A stretch of 64,000 nucleotides of DNA, taken from assembly GCA_029335875.2 (NCBI GenBank), contig JARJMZ020000036.1:1-64000 (forward strand), read 5' to 3'. Source of the DNA: Thermoprotei archaeon (lineage in GTDB: Archaea; Thermoproteota; Thermoprotei_A; Sulfolobales; Acidilobaceae). The notes below the pieces were generated by a model, which was given only the letters and a program-made list of their open reading frames with translations, was not told where the DNA came from and made no database searches. Both the position numbers and the translations under genes were made by a program. Position 1 is the stretch's first letter; each line of letters starts with the position of its first letter. This document shows, piece by piece, positions 17,973 through 26,856 of this stretch.

Positions 17973-18308
17973 GTGGCTTCGGAACTGTCGAAATATGTTA
18001 GGGTGGTGATTGACCAGGAGACGTGTATAAGCTGTGGGGCCTGCATTGAGGTATGCCCCTATGATGCTCTAGAGTTCGACGAGAACATGAAGTCTAGGCT
18101 CATGTGGGAGAAGTGCAAGGACGACTTCAGCTGTATAGAAGTGTGCCCTGTAAACTGCATATATAAAGTGCCCGAGTCTCCTCAAATCTATAAAGATAAG
18201 CCTGGATGGTATAGGATCACTAGAGTCTTGGATCCGGAAGAGCAGAAGGCCTTCGAAGAGTGGAAGCGCAAATACAATGTTGGGGCAGACCCCGTCTCTA
18301 TAGGGTAA
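17973..18308 (+). CDS. Ferredoxin with two 4Fe-4S sites
   Basis: This 111-residue protein has a regular site Cys18-21-24-28 (CISCGACIEVCP) and a second, stretched site Cys48-54-58-62 (CKDDFSCIEVCPVNC). The C-terminal 45 residues contain no cysteine. It converges with the two genes of a 2-oxoacid:ferredoxin oxidoreductase and is a likely electron acceptor of that enzyme. The start is GTG at 17973, with TATA-like sequences at 17884-17927. Confidence 0.9.
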   Translation: MASELSKYVRVVIDQETCISCGACIEVCPYDALEFDENMKSRLMWEKCKDDFSCIEVCPVNCIYKVPESPQIYKDKPGWYRITRVLDPEEQKAFEEWKRKYNVGADPVSIG

Positions 18309-18331
18309 AGGAGGAAATATTCTCTTATTAT

Positions 18332-19282
18332 TTACTTCACAACTTTTATTATGTAATCTGAGAATAGCTTCTTAAACTCTTCGAGCCCTATTAGGGGCTC
18401 TCCATTGTTCCTAGCTATAGGCTGTCTGGCTGGTGGTTTAACTGTGAATAGCGGGTTTCTCTTGGCTATCCTATCTTCTAAAGTGTCTACGTGCGGGTTC
18501 ACGTAGAATACTCCTACGGGTATTCTGGGCTCCCATTCTAGGGCTTTAGACAAGGCTTTGGACATTTTATCTTCCACCTCGTCTATGGTGTTGCTGGATA
18601 CTATGGGGTCCCATCTCGGGTCTTCTTCAAGCTTATATAGTCTTTCTTTATAGTAGTCTGCAGTGTATATGTCGTTGTATGTTACACAAGGCTGTAGAAC
18701 GTCTATTAGAGCTGTCCCCCTATGTTTTATAGCCGCCTTTATCAACTCCTTTAAGTGGTCTATCCAGAGAGCGTAGCCTCTAGCTATGAAAGTGTATCCT
18801 GAGGCTAGGGCTAGAGCTATGGGGTTCACGGGATCCTGAATGTTGGGGGCTGGGAGGCTCTTAGTCTTCTCTCCCTTCCTTAGCGTGGGGCTCGCCTGCC
18901 CCTTAGTGAGCCCGTAGACCTGGTTGTCGTGTAGGATTATTGTTATGTCTAGGTTTCTCCTGCCTAGAGCTGCGAAGTGTGCTACTCCAATTCCTAGCAG
19001 GTCCCCGTCCCCGGCGTTAACTACTACTGTTAGCTCGGGGTTTGCAAGCTTTATCCCAGTGGCGTAGGCTATACCCCTACCGTGTATTGTGTGGACCCCG
19101 TTAGCATATATGTAGTGTGGCGTTTTACTGCTACACCCTATGCCTGAGACGACCACAGTGCTAGCCGGGTCTAGGCTGAGCTCGCTGAAAGCTTTCTGCA
19201 TAGCGGCCACTATGCCGTAGTCTCCGCACCCGGGGCACCAGTCTATCCAGACATCAGTCCTATAAGTAAGCCTACTTGCCAT
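18332..19282 (-). CDS. 2-oxoacid:ferredoxin oxidoreductase, beta subunit
   Basis: The 316-residue protein binds thiamine pyrophosphate and one 4Fe-4S cluster. It has WCPGCGDYG near residue 15, [12 protein letters not shown], the TPP/Mg motif GDGDLLGIG, and [11 protein letters not shown], which contacts the cofactor. A later Cys in [10 protein letters not shown] is the fourth cluster ligand. With the fused gamma-alpha subunit it forms the two-subunit archaeal type that oxidises 2-oxoacids to acyl-CoA, reducing ferredoxin. The ATG at 19282 overlaps the upstream gene by 11 bases. Confidence 0.95.
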   Translation of the reverse strand: MASRLTYRTDVWIDWCPGCGDYGIVAAMQKAFSELSLDPASTVVVSGIGCSSKTPHYIYANGVHTIHGRGIAYATGIKLANPELTVVVNAGDGDLLGIGVAHFAALGRRNLDITIILHDNQVYGLTKGQASPTLRKGEKTKSLPAPNIQDPVNPIALALASGYTFIARGYALWIDHLKELIKAAIKHRGTALIDVLQPCVTYNDIYTADYYKERLYKLEEDPRWDPIVSSNTIDEVEDKMSKALSKALEWEPRIPVGVFYVNPHVDTLEDRIAKRNPLFTVKPPARQPIARNNGEPLIGLEEFKKLFSDYIIKVVK

Positions 19283-21194
19283 AGCTCAACACCACCCTAC
19301 TCTTACCGCCCTCAAGTATTTCCATGATCCCCGAGGCTAGCTCCATCTCGTAGATGGGCCTCCCAGTCCACTTGAGAATATACTTCCTTACTTTGAACCC
19401 CGTATTCATAGCCACGGATAGGGCTGCCTGGCCCATAATATTATTCTCCACATCTATAACCCTCTCAGGGTCGAACCCGGATAAAACCCTTGAGACAAAC
19501 CTTGAAGGGAAGGGGCTGAAAACCCTCAACTGTAGAAGAGCGCCGCGGTAACCCCTAGACTCGAGCCTCCTAAGAGCGTCGAGAGCAGGCCCCTTAACGG
19601 AGCCCCAGCCTATTAGGAGGAAGTCCCCATCCCCGTGGAGTACAGCCCTCTCCTCCTCCGGGATCTCGGAGTCCATTAACTCCATCTTCCTCCACCTTTT
19701 CTCGTACATTTCAAGCCTGTTTCTCGGGTCCTCCGTTATGTGCCCCCACTCGTTATGCTCGTCCCCAGTATACCATGTAACCGCGCCGGAGCCTAGAACA
19801 GGCCTCGGAGATATAGTGTCGCTCTTATCAAACCTCTTCCACGCTGAGCTTTTAGAGTTAACTTCTAGAATAGTTTGCCCCCTCTCTATCCTCACCCTAG
19901 ACAAGCTCGGCAGGGGGGTTGTAACAGTAATGTTAGCGAGGAACTTGTCTATCAAATGTATGACTGGGACTTGATACTTCTCCGCAACGTTGAAAGCCCA
20001 TATAGAGTCGTAGAAAGCCTCTAAATGGTCTCCACTGGTAACCACAACCCTTGGAAATTCCCCGTGGCTCGCAAACAGTGTGAAGAGAAGGTCAGACTGG
20101 CTGCCCCTAGTAGGCATCCCAGTGCTGGGGCCTCCACGCTGGTAGTATGTTATTACTATGGGGACCTCGTTCATGCCAGCCCACCCTAAGCCCTCAACCA
20201 TAAGACTGAAGCCGGGGCCGCTCGTTGAGGTTGAAGCTCTAACCCCTGCTAGGGCCGCCCCTATAGCGGAGTTTACGGCGGCTATTTCATCCTCAGTCTG
20301 CATGACAATTATGCTCCCCAAGCTTTCACCGTCAACCTTTAACGACTCAAAAGTCTCATGGAATGTTGACTCGTCGGTGGCGGGGGTTATGGGGTAGTAA
20401 GCCTGGTATCTGAGCCCTCCAACTATTTTACCCATAGCCACCATGTCATTACCTGAAACTAGGAGGAGCTCTTCGAGGCCTAGCTTGGGGTTTTCAAGCT
20501 TCAATGGGGTCCCGTAGCTCCCCTTAACGTCATCCATGACCCCAAAGATTAAAGCCTTATTGACCTCAGCTAGCTTAGGCCTCTTTCCGAACCTCCTGTC
20601 GACAGAATAGCTTAAAGCACCCTGATCTATATCCATGAGGCCTGCAATAGCACCTACAATTATGCTATTCCTAAACCTTTGAACCTCAGATTTAGACATC
20701 CCGGTCTTATGGGCTAGCACGTCGAGTATACTGTTGAAACTAAGCCCCACGGGCTCGACTTTAAACATAGACTCTAAAGTTGAGACCAGGGACTCTACAG
20801 TATCCCCGGCTCCGAGGCTCTTAAGCTTAACTGACACGGCCGCCCTCGTTTCAGGCTCCATACTAGCGATCTGGGCGAGCCTCGCCTTAGAGACCCCCGT
20901 GTCATAGACTAGGAAGCCCCCCTCAGCCAGGTCGTCAAAATGGGCGAAAACAGACTCGGCGTCAAGGCCTGCTACAACGTTAACAGGGTATGAGAGGCTC
21001 CTAGGTATTTCTGTGGCTGAGACTTTCAAGTGTATATAGCTGTGTCTACCCACTATGTTGGAATAGTATTCTCTACTAGATAAGACGCCGTAACCCTGCC
21101 TAGCTAAGGCTGACGCCAGTATGATGGCACTGGTCTCTATTCCCGATCCTTGAGCTCCACCCACTACTACTAGAGCTTCCCTTTGCATTTCCAA
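19272..21194 (-). CDS. 2-oxoacid:ferredoxin oxidoreductase, fused gamma-alpha subunit
   Basis: The 640-residue protein joins an N-terminal gamma domain ([12 protein letters not shown] near residue 13) to the alpha domain with the [10 protein letters not shown] motif near residue 270, known from Sulfolobus-type enzymes with broad 2-oxoacid use. The coenzyme-A side chain region and transketolase-like fold follow. The start may be TTG at 21194 or ATG at 21188. A peroxiredoxin gene diverges from it, a sensible pairing for an oxygen-sensitive FeS enzyme, though this link is inference. Confidence 0.95.
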   Translation of the reverse strand: MEMQREALVVVGGAQGSGIETSAIILASALARQGYGVLSSREYYSNIVGRHSYIHLKVSATEIPRSLSYPVNVVAGLDAESVFAHFDDLAEGGFLVYDTGVSKARLAQIASMEPETRAAVSVKLKSLGAGDTVESLVSTLESMFKVEPVGLSFNSILDVLAHKTGMSKSEVQRFRNSIIVGAIAGLMDIDQGALSYSVDRRFGKRPKLAEVNKALIFGVMDDVKGSYGTPLKLENPKLGLEELLLVSGNDMVAMGKIVGGLRYQAYYPITPATDESTFHETFESLKVDGESLGSIIVMQTEDEIAAVNSAIGAALAGVRASTSTSGPGFSLMVEGLGWAGMNEVPIVITYYQRGGPSTGMPTRGSQSDLLFTLFASHGEFPRVVVTSGDHLEAFYDSIWAFNVAEKYQVPVIHLIDKFLANITVTTPLPSLSRVRIERGQTILEVNSKSSAWKRFDKSDTISPRPVLGSGAVTWYTGDEHNEWGHITEDPRNRLEMYEKRWRKMELMDSEIPEEERAVLHGDGDFLLIGWGSVKGPALDALRRLESRGYRGALLQLRVFSPFPSRFVSRVLSGFDPERVIDVENNIMGQAALSVAMNTGFKVRKYILKWTGRPIYEMELASGIMEILEGGKSRVVLSYGK

Positions 21195-21312
21195 ACACCA
21201 TTTTACCTAAAATTTTAACAGTGTTAAAGAGAGCTTAAAAATAAAACCTATATACACCATCTATACCTAGCTTTTAATACTGAGATTACCCAAAACTAAC
21301 CAGGCATCAGAG

Positions 21313-21828
21313 GTGGGAGACTTGCCCTTAAAAGTAGGGGATATAGCTCCGGAATTCGAGCTATACGATGAAAACTTCAAGCCAACAAGCCTCAAAAACC
21401 TACTAGCCCAAGGCAAGCTAGTCATACTAGCCTTCTTCCCCGCAGCTTTCAGTAGCGTGTGCACAAACGAAATGTGCGCCTTCAGGGACAGGATGGCCAT
21501 CCTAGAGAAGGCCAACGCCACAGTAGTCGGAATAAGCGTAGACAGCCCCTTCACCCTCAGAAAATTCAAGGAAGATAATAGGCTAAACTTCCCCCTACTA
21601 AGCGACTACAACAGGGAAGTCATAAGAATCTACGACGTCTACCACGACCCCTTCCCAGTGCCTATAGCTAGCAAGCTTAGAATGACTGCTAAAAGGGCTG
21701 TCTTCATATTAGAGCCGCCTGAAGGCAGAGTAGTGTACGCGTGGGTCTCAGAAGACCCGTTGAAAGAGCCGGATTACGAGGAGATCGTTAGAACAGCAAA
21801 TGAACACGCTAAGAGAGCTGGAAAGTGA
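21313..21828 (+). CDS. Peroxiredoxin (AhpC/TSA, Bcp-like)
   Basis: The 171-residue thioredoxin-fold protein has peroxidatic Cys50 and a second Cys55 in AAFSSVCTNEMC, the close spacing of PrxQ/Bcp-type enzymes that form an intramolecular disulfide. It reduces hydrogen peroxide and organic peroxides. The start is GTG at 21313. It shares a 118-base divergent upstream region with the 2-oxoacid oxidoreductase. Confidence 0.93.
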   Translation: MGDLPLKVGDIAPEFELYDENFKPTSLKNLLAQGKLVILAFFPAAFSSVCTNEMCAFRDRMAILEKANATVVGISVDSPFTLRKFKEDNRLNFPLLSDYNREVIRIYDVYHDPFPVPIASKLRMTAKRAVFILEPPEGRVVYAWVSEDPLKEPDYEEIVRTANEHAKRAGK

Positions 21829-21885
21829 TAGAAACAGGGTTCCCCCACTTTTAACTTTAACCCTCCCTCAGCCCGTTTTCCGAGG

Positions 21886-22893
21886 GTGGCGGGATTGAAA
21901 TATACGAGCCTGGGGCGTGGTGGTGTTAGGGTCAGCTCTATAGGCTTGGGTTTCTGGCAGGCTGGGTCTAGGCTGTGGGGTTTCAGGGATTCTAGGGTTT
22001 ATGATGCTGTGAAGTTGGGGCTTGAATATGCTGTGGAGGAGGGTATTAACTTCCTGGATACTGCTGAGGTTTATGGTGGTGGTTTATCCGAGAAGGTTTT
22101 AGGGGAGGCTGTCAGGGGTCTGGGCAGGGATAATTTTGTTGTCGCCAGTAAAGTTGCAGGATACAGGGTTACTTCGGGGTCCATAGTTAGGGGGGTTGAG
22201 GGTGTTAATAGGAGGCTGGGCTTCACTGTTGACCTGATCCAGTTACACTGGCCCCCGCCATATCCCTGGCCCCTGTGTTGGGCTGTGAGGGGTCTTGAAG
22301 AGGCTGTTAGTAGGGGGCTAGCCCACTATTACGGTTTCTCTAACTTCTCGACGAAGCTTCTGGAGGGTGCTTTAAAGTGTTTTAGGAGGGTTGAGCCTGT
22401 GAGCAACCAGGTGCAGTATAGTCTAGCTTTTAGGACTCCAGAGCTTAAACTAGCCCCATTTATGAAGTCTAGAGGGTTAACTCTAATAGCCTGGAGCCCG
22501 CTGGCTAAAGGTGCTTTAACAGGGCTTAAAGCTCCAACATCGCCAGCTCAGAGGGGGGATAAAGTGTTTTCGAGGGCTTCAAGGGATGAGAGGCTCCAGG
22601 AGGCTTTAAGGCTTGTAGCTGAAAAACTTGAAGCTAGCAGGGCGCAGGTGGCTTTAGCATGGCTTATAGCTAAAGGGGCAATACCGATCCCGGGCTTTAG
22701 GGATCCTGGGAGGGTTAAGGAATACGCGGGGGCCGCCTCGCTCAACATGGGGGAGGCTGAAGTCGGCTTTCTCGATAGCGTGAGCGGGGAGTATGTTAAG
22801 GCTTGGGGCGACGATTATGGGGAGCTATTATCTTTAAGGCTGACCCCAGCTATATTACAGAGGATTGCTATAACGTTGATGGGTGGTATATAG
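21886..22893 (+). CDS. Aldo/keto reductase
   Basis: The 335-residue TIM-barrel protein has family motifs LDTAEVYGGGLSEKVLGEA (catalytic Asp and Tyr), SKV with the catalytic Lys, and QLHWPPP with the catalytic His. The NADPH site is marked by SPLAKGALTG and the C-terminal ALAWLIAKGAIPIPG. It reduces an aldehyde or ketone, specificity unknown. Its stop shares one base with the GTG start of the next gene, giving a tight operon. Confidence 0.93.
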   Translation: MAGLKYTSLGRGGVRVSSIGLGFWQAGSRLWGFRDSRVYDAVKLGLEYAVEEGINFLDTAEVYGGGLSEKVLGEAVRGLGRDNFVVASKVAGYRVTSGSIVRGVEGVNRRLGFTVDLIQLHWPPPYPWPLCWAVRGLEEAVSRGLAHYYGFSNFSTKLLEGALKCFRRVEPVSNQVQYSLAFRTPELKLAPFMKSRGLTLIAWSPLAKGALTGLKAPTSPAQRGDKVFSRASRDERLQEALRLVAEKLEASRAQVALAWLIAKGAIPIPGFRDPGRVKEYAGAASLNMGEAEVGFLDSVSGEYVKAWGDDYGELLSLRLTPAILQRIAITLMGGI

Positions 22894-23594
22894 TGGGCCG
22901 TTCTAGGCTCACGGGTAGAGTGAGGGAATGCGGCCCCCTGGTACAGGTGGCTTTAGACTTCACAGACTTGTGGAGCGCTTTGAGGGTAGCCGCTTTAATG
23001 CCAGACAGCAGCTCTATAGTCCTGGAGGCTGGGACCCCCCTGTTAAAGTCGTGGGGTTTGATGAGCGTGAGGGCTTTGAGGGCTTTGAAGCCTGAAACCC
23101 CCATAGTTGCAGATACTAAGACTGTGGATGCCGTCAGCCTTGAGGCTAGAGCTTCCTCGGAGGCTGGGGCTGACGCTTTCACAGTCCTCGCTCTAGCCGA
23201 GGATGAGAGTTTAAAGGCTGCAGTTGAGGAGGCTGAAGCTTTAGGGCTATCCGTCTACGGGGACACTATAGCTTCCAGAGACCCCCTAAGCTCCCTGGAG
23301 AGACTCCAGAAGTTTGGGGTTCACATAGCCCTGGTGCATGTTGGGGTGGATGTTCAGGCGAGGCTGGGCTTGAGGGCTGCGGACCTTGTGAACGTTGTTA
23401 AGGGTTTTAGGGAGGCTTTCAGGGGTATAGTAGCTGTAGCTGGGGGTATAAAGCCTGGGGAGGTGGAGATCTTCGTGAACGCCGGGGCTGACATAGTGAT
23501 AATAGGCTCCGCAATAACCAGGTCCCAAGACCCTAGAGGGGAGGCTTTAAAAGCCATAGAAGCCCTTAGGAGGGCCGGCTCCAAGTGCCCCTAG
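22893..23594 (+). CDS. 3-hexulose-6-phosphate synthase-like protein
   Basis: From GTG at 22893 the protein has 233 residues. A longer frame exists upstream, but only this start avoids a large overlap with the previous gene. VALDFTD, EAGTPLLKSWGL, VADTKTVDAV and the phosphate-binding AGGIKPG / ADIVIIGSAIT identify the OMP decarboxylase/HPS fold. In archaea without the oxidative pentose-phosphate route, HPS with its isomerase PHI makes ribulose 5-phosphate from fructose 6-phosphate. No PHI gene is beside it. It overlaps the next gene by 10 bases. Confidence 0.82.
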   Translation: MGRSRLTGRVRECGPLVQVALDFTDLWSALRVAALMPDSSSIVLEAGTPLLKSWGLMSVRALRALKPETPIVADTKTVDAVSLEARASSEAGADAFTVLALAEDESLKAAVEEAEALGLSVYGDTIASRDPLSSLERLQKFGVHIALVHVGVDVQARLGLRAADLVNVVKGFREAFRGIVAVAGGIKPGEVEIFVNAGADIVIIGSAITRSQDPRGEALKAIEALRRAGSKCP

Positions 23595-24286
23595 ACTATA
23601 GGGAGCTATCTAGTTTCGAGATTAGAAACCTAGCCTCTAGAAACGACGTCATAGCCGTGATCCCTGTGGGGAGCCTGGAACAGCACTGTAGAGGCCCCCT
23701 GGGGCTCGACGGGCTCATAGCCGAGAGAATAGCGTGGGAGTCCTGTAGAGCCCTCGAGGCTAGAAACTCGGGCCTCTGCGTAATACTCCCCACAATATAC
23801 TACGCTTTCTCCCCCGAGTGGGGCGGGGTCGAGGGGACACTATCCCTTAAAATAACAACGTTCACAGAGCTCGTAGAAAGCATAATTTCAGGGCTCAGGA
23901 GGGCGGGGTTCAAGAGGATAGCCTTCCTCAACGGGCACGGGGGGAACTCCAGCATACTGGAAGCGGTCTTGAGGGAGGCCGCCGGCGAAGGCTACGCGCT
24001 GGCGCTCGTAAACTACTGGGAGCCCCTCAACATAAAACTAGACCATGCGGGCCCCACGGAGAAGAGCGTGGCCGAGCAGCTTGGCATTAAAGTTGACATG
24101 GGAGAGTGCGAGGAGAAAGCTTCATATAAGAGCAGGCCTAGAATAGTGTCCGGTAAAGTGGGGGAGCCCCTAACTATAATAATAAACCAGCACGCCCCGA
24201 CAAGAGAACATATAGTTGAGGAGAACGCTAAAGCCCTAGAGGAACTCCTAAGAATAGATATTACAAAAAAGCAAACCCTGATATAA
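23585..24286 (+). CDS. Creatininase-family amidohydrolase
   Basis: The 233-residue protein has the metal motif GSLEQHCRGPLGLDG near residue 27 and NGHGGN near residue 119, both hallmarks of creatininase-fold hydrolases. Archaeal members include ArfB, the formamide hydrolase of the riboflavin/F420 precursor pathway, and MftE-like peptidases. Sequence alone does not decide among them. The His-to-Cys change after QH is unusual. It is third in an overlapping operon with the aldo-keto reductase and HPS-like genes. Confidence 0.85.
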   Translation: MPLDYRELSSFEIRNLASRNDVIAVIPVGSLEQHCRGPLGLDGLIAERIAWESCRALEARNSGLCVILPTIYYAFSPEWGGVEGTLSLKITTFTELVESIISGLRRAGFKRIAFLNGHGGNSSILEAVLREAAGEGYALALVNYWEPLNIKLDHAGPTEKSVAEQLGIKVDMGECEEKASYKSRPRIVSGKVGEPLTIIINQHAPTREHIVEENAKALEELLRIDITKKQTLI

Positions 24287-24404
24287 AACCTGGGAGAAAC
24301 ATTCATAGCCTCACAGCACGCTACCCCAAGGCGGGTGTTTAACGGTAGTTTGAGGATTTAATTACCCAAACAACCGATATAAACTCGAGCTGGGAGGGTT
24401 AACT

Positions 24405-25175
24405 GTGCAAGTCCACTCTCTGGTTCCAAATAATCTCGCTGAGGCTAGGGATTTCATAGCTAGAGGCCTCGAAAAGAAGTCTTGGATAATCGTTACAGCC
24501 CTCTGTAAGGCTAGCTATGAAGGTAGGGGTTCTAGCGAGGCCACAGTGGGCGATAGGGTTTTAATGATTAAGCCTGACGGGAGCCTAATAGTTCACGGGC
24601 CTAGAGGGTTTAAGCCCCTCAACTGGCAGCCTGAGACGAGCAGCATATCCGTTAGCCTGGAGGGGGATAGTGTTGTTTTGAGGGCTGTCAGGAGACACCC
24701 GAGGGAAGTCCTGGTTTTAGAGTGCGCCCAAATATACTCTATAGCCATCGGCGTCTCCCCCGAGGAGGGTCAATTCTGGATGTACATGAGCGAGGCCGAA
24801 TTAAGGGACGCTATAGCCTTAAACCCTAGAGATATATTGGGGGAGGATATTAGGATTGTGGACATTGAGAAGCCCGTAGAGCCCGGCTTCGTAGACCTAT
24901 ACGGTAAAGATGGCGAGGGCAACATAGTGGTAATTGAGGTTAAAAGGGTTAGAGCGGGAGAGGAGGCTGCGAGGCAGCTGATAGCATACGTGGAAAGCCT
25001 TAGAGCGAGGGGGGTTAAGGTTAGGGGGATCCTAGTAGCCCCCGGGGTGACGGAGAACGCTATAAAACTACTCTACGCCGCAGGCCTAGAGTATAGAGTC
25101 GTCGATATAAAAAAGATATACCGGAAATACTCGAAGAGGAAAATGAGGGAGAGAATACTAACAGATTACATGTAA
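24405..25175 (+). CDS. nucS: Endonuclease NucS
   Basis: The 256-residue protein has the N-terminal DNA-binding region (to about 120) and the C-terminal RecB-like nuclease domain with GFVDLYGKDGEGN and VVIEVKR, supplying the D-ExK metal residues. NucS/EndoMS cuts mismatched or branched DNA and works with PCNA. A canonical PIP box is not evident in the last residues. The start is GTG at 24405. Confidence 0.93.
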   Translation: MQVHSLVPNNLAEARDFIARGLEKKSWIIVTALCKASYEGRGSSEATVGDRVLMIKPDGSLIVHGPRGFKPLNWQPETSSISVSLEGDSVVLRAVRRHPREVLVLECAQIYSIAIGVSPEEGQFWMYMSEAELRDAIALNPRDILGEDIRIVDIEKPVEPGFVDLYGKDGEGNIVVIEVKRVRAGEEAARQLIAYVESLRARGVKVRGILVAPGVTENAIKLLYAAGLEYRVVDIKKIYRKYSKRKMRERILTDYM

Positions 25176-25210
25176 ATAGGCTTCAAACTAGGAGCCCGGG
25201 CTCCGAAGCC

Positions 25211-25984
25211 TCAAGCTCTCCCAGAGAGGCTCTGGCTAGCCTGGGGGGGATCGTGTTTGACAGCCTTCCTAGCCATTATCAATGTTAATTGTTTTAACGT
25301 GGAAGAATCCCTCGAACACGCTATAACTTCAACATTATAGCCTTCAAGTATGTTTTTCAGGAACTCTCTGAGGTCTCCGTGAACTTCTATAAGCCATGTG
25401 GGGGCTCTCCTTAAATGCTCTTTTTCCAGAGTATACTCGCAGCCTTCGCAGTCTACTTTAACCACGTCAAACCCCTCTCTAAGAAGCTCCTCCCAGCTAA
25501 TGCCCTCGCATTTTTCGAGGCTTAATGCCCCCTTGTTCCAGTCTACTTTTATGAACTTGCTGCCAGCACACTTGGCTACAACGTCGGCCTTAACCCCGTT
25601 CATTCTCATGTTCAACTTTAAAAGCCTGGACATTAGGGGGTCCGGCTCCACTGCTTTAACGTATGAGGCGCCATGAGCCCACGCGTATAGGCTTGTGTCG
25701 CCCGCCCCGGCCCCCACGTCTAGAAACTTGGAGGACTTAATATAACCCTCTAAAGCCTCATAGCCTTTAAACTTTAAGGTTTTAAATGCTGAAGCGTAGC
25801 TTGCTGGGAAAGCTAGAAGCCCGAAGACCGTGGAAACAAGGACTATATCGCCGCTCCTCCACAAGATCCTGCCTAGGAGGAGGGTAATTATTAGGAGTTT
25901 GACCGGCAGGGGTAATTTAAGGTACATCCTGTAAGCGGCGAGCCCCAGCCTGGAAACTCGAGATATAGAGAGCCTCCCCCTCAA
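25211..25984 (-). CDS. FkbM-family methyltransferase
   Basis: This 257-residue protein starts with one or two membrane-associated hydrophobic stretches (about 25-65). The SAM-binding fold follows: FLDVGAGAGDTSLYAW, VKAVEPDP, and VVKVDCEGCEYTLE typical of FkbM. Such enzymes O-methylate sugars or small molecules. The membrane segment suggests a surface glycan or lipid substrate. The TTG start at 25984 lies three bases after the GNAT stop, giving a two-gene operon. Confidence 0.82.
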   Translation of the reverse strand: MRGRLSISRVSRLGLAAYRMYLKLPLPVKLLIITLLLGRILWRSGDIVLVSTVFGLLAFPASYASAFKTLKFKGYEALEGYIKSSKFLDVGAGAGDTSLYAWAHGASYVKAVEPDPLMSRLLKLNMRMNGVKADVVAKCAGSKFIKVDWNKGALSLEKCEGISWEELLREGFDVVKVDCEGCEYTLEKEHLRRAPTWLIEVHGDLREFLKNILEGYNVEVIACSRDSSTLKQLTLIMARKAVKHDPPQASQSLSGRA

Positions 25985-25987
25985 GGC

Positions 25988-26380
25988 TCACTCAGACTTT
26001 TTAGCCTTCTCAGCCTGCAGCCTCTCCTCATAATACCTCTTAAGCTCCTCATCCCCCATGCTATTGTAAGGCTCGGCGAGCATACTCCTCATACTCGGGT
26101 TCTTGAGGAAGTAGTAGACCGAGTAAGAGCATAAGGGGACTATTTTAAGCCCCCCACGGCTGGCAACTTCGAGGGCTTTCTCTATCATCAGCCTAGCCAC
26201 GCCCTTACCCCTGTGCTGCTCTGGCGTGTAAGTCTCTATAAGCGTCATTTTACCCCCCTCAACACTATACTTGAGAAACGCCTTAGAGCCGTCGTTAAAC
26301 TTAACATAGAAAACCTGAGACGTATATTTAACCTCGAGACCCTCGCCCAACGCAAACACCAAATACTCACTGACACCCAA
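25988..26380 (-). CDS. GNAT-family N-acetyltransferase (YidJ/COG2388-like)
   Basis: The 130-residue protein has TPEQHRGKGVARLMIEKAL, motif A of GNAT folds with the acetyl-CoA pyrophosphate loop. The preceding strand (SVEGGKMTLIETY) and the later SYSVYYFLKN are typical of the small COG2388 group. The substrate is unknown. The start is TTG at 26380. It is co-oriented and nearly contiguous with the FkbM methyltransferase gene. Confidence 0.83.
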   Translation of the reverse strand: MGVSEYLVFALGEGLEVKYTSQVFYVKFNDGSKAFLKYSVEGGKMTLIETYTPEQHRGKGVARLMIEKALEVASRGGLKIVPLCSYSVYYFLKNPSMRSMLAEPYNSMGDEELKRYYEERLQAEKAKKSE

Positions 26381-26532
26381 TCAAAGTTTATATAGGAACA
26401 TACATAAAACTTCCAGGAAACGAGGCTTCACGAGCAACCTCTAAAGCCAGAAAGCCACGTTCTTAAAGAGTTTTCCATGCCCCCGGCTACTATGAATATT
26501 AGGAGGGCAGACCCGATAATAGCACAGCTAGC

Positions 26533-26557
26533 GGGGGCACTATGAGCCTATGCCCCC
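26533..26557 (-). terminator. Hairpin downstream of tatA
   Basis: GGGGGCA at 26533-26539 pairs with TGCCCCC at 26551-26557 around an 11-base loop, about 40 bases beyond the tatA stop in its direction of transcription. It could end or stabilise that transcript. No T-run follows, so the call is tentative. Confidence 0.3.
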
Positions 26558-26595
26558 ATAAACCTCGGGAAGCTCTTCCTTAGCCTACAGTTTGT

Positions 26596-26784
26596 TCAAG
26601 TGTCTTCCTTCTTCTTTCTTTCACCCTTGCTTTCATACTCCCCGCTCATAGCCTTCCTAAACTCTCTCATAGACTCTCCTAGAGCTCTAGCTAGTTGGGG
26701 CAGCTTCCCGGGGCCGAAGAGTATGAGTATAATTATGAGCAGTATTATAAGCTCTCCTTCCTGGAATGGCCCGAAGCTTACCAT
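26596..26784 (-). CDS. tatA: Twin-arginine translocase TatA
   Basis: The 62-residue protein shows the full TatA plan: a short N-terminus, one membrane helix (about 11-24), the conserved FGPGKLPQLARALGE hinge and amphipathic helix, then a charged tail. TatA forms the pore for folded Tat substrates. The two Tat-tagged molybdoenzymes in this window would need it. No tatC is next to it. Confidence 0.95.
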   Translation of the reverse strand: MVSFGPFQEGELIILLIIILILFGPGKLPQLARALGESMREFRKAMSGEYESKGERKKKEDT

Positions 26785-26856
26785 GGTATCACCTTCCCAG
26801 CTCTTTAGATGTTCTCGTAGAGTTAAATATTAGGTTGAACATTAAATAGTGTTCGT

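Noticed and set aside
22803-22892. Upstream extension of the HPS-like gene
   Set aside because: It would overlap the aldo-keto reductase by 91 bases; GTG at 22893 couples stop and start and matches the family N-terminus.
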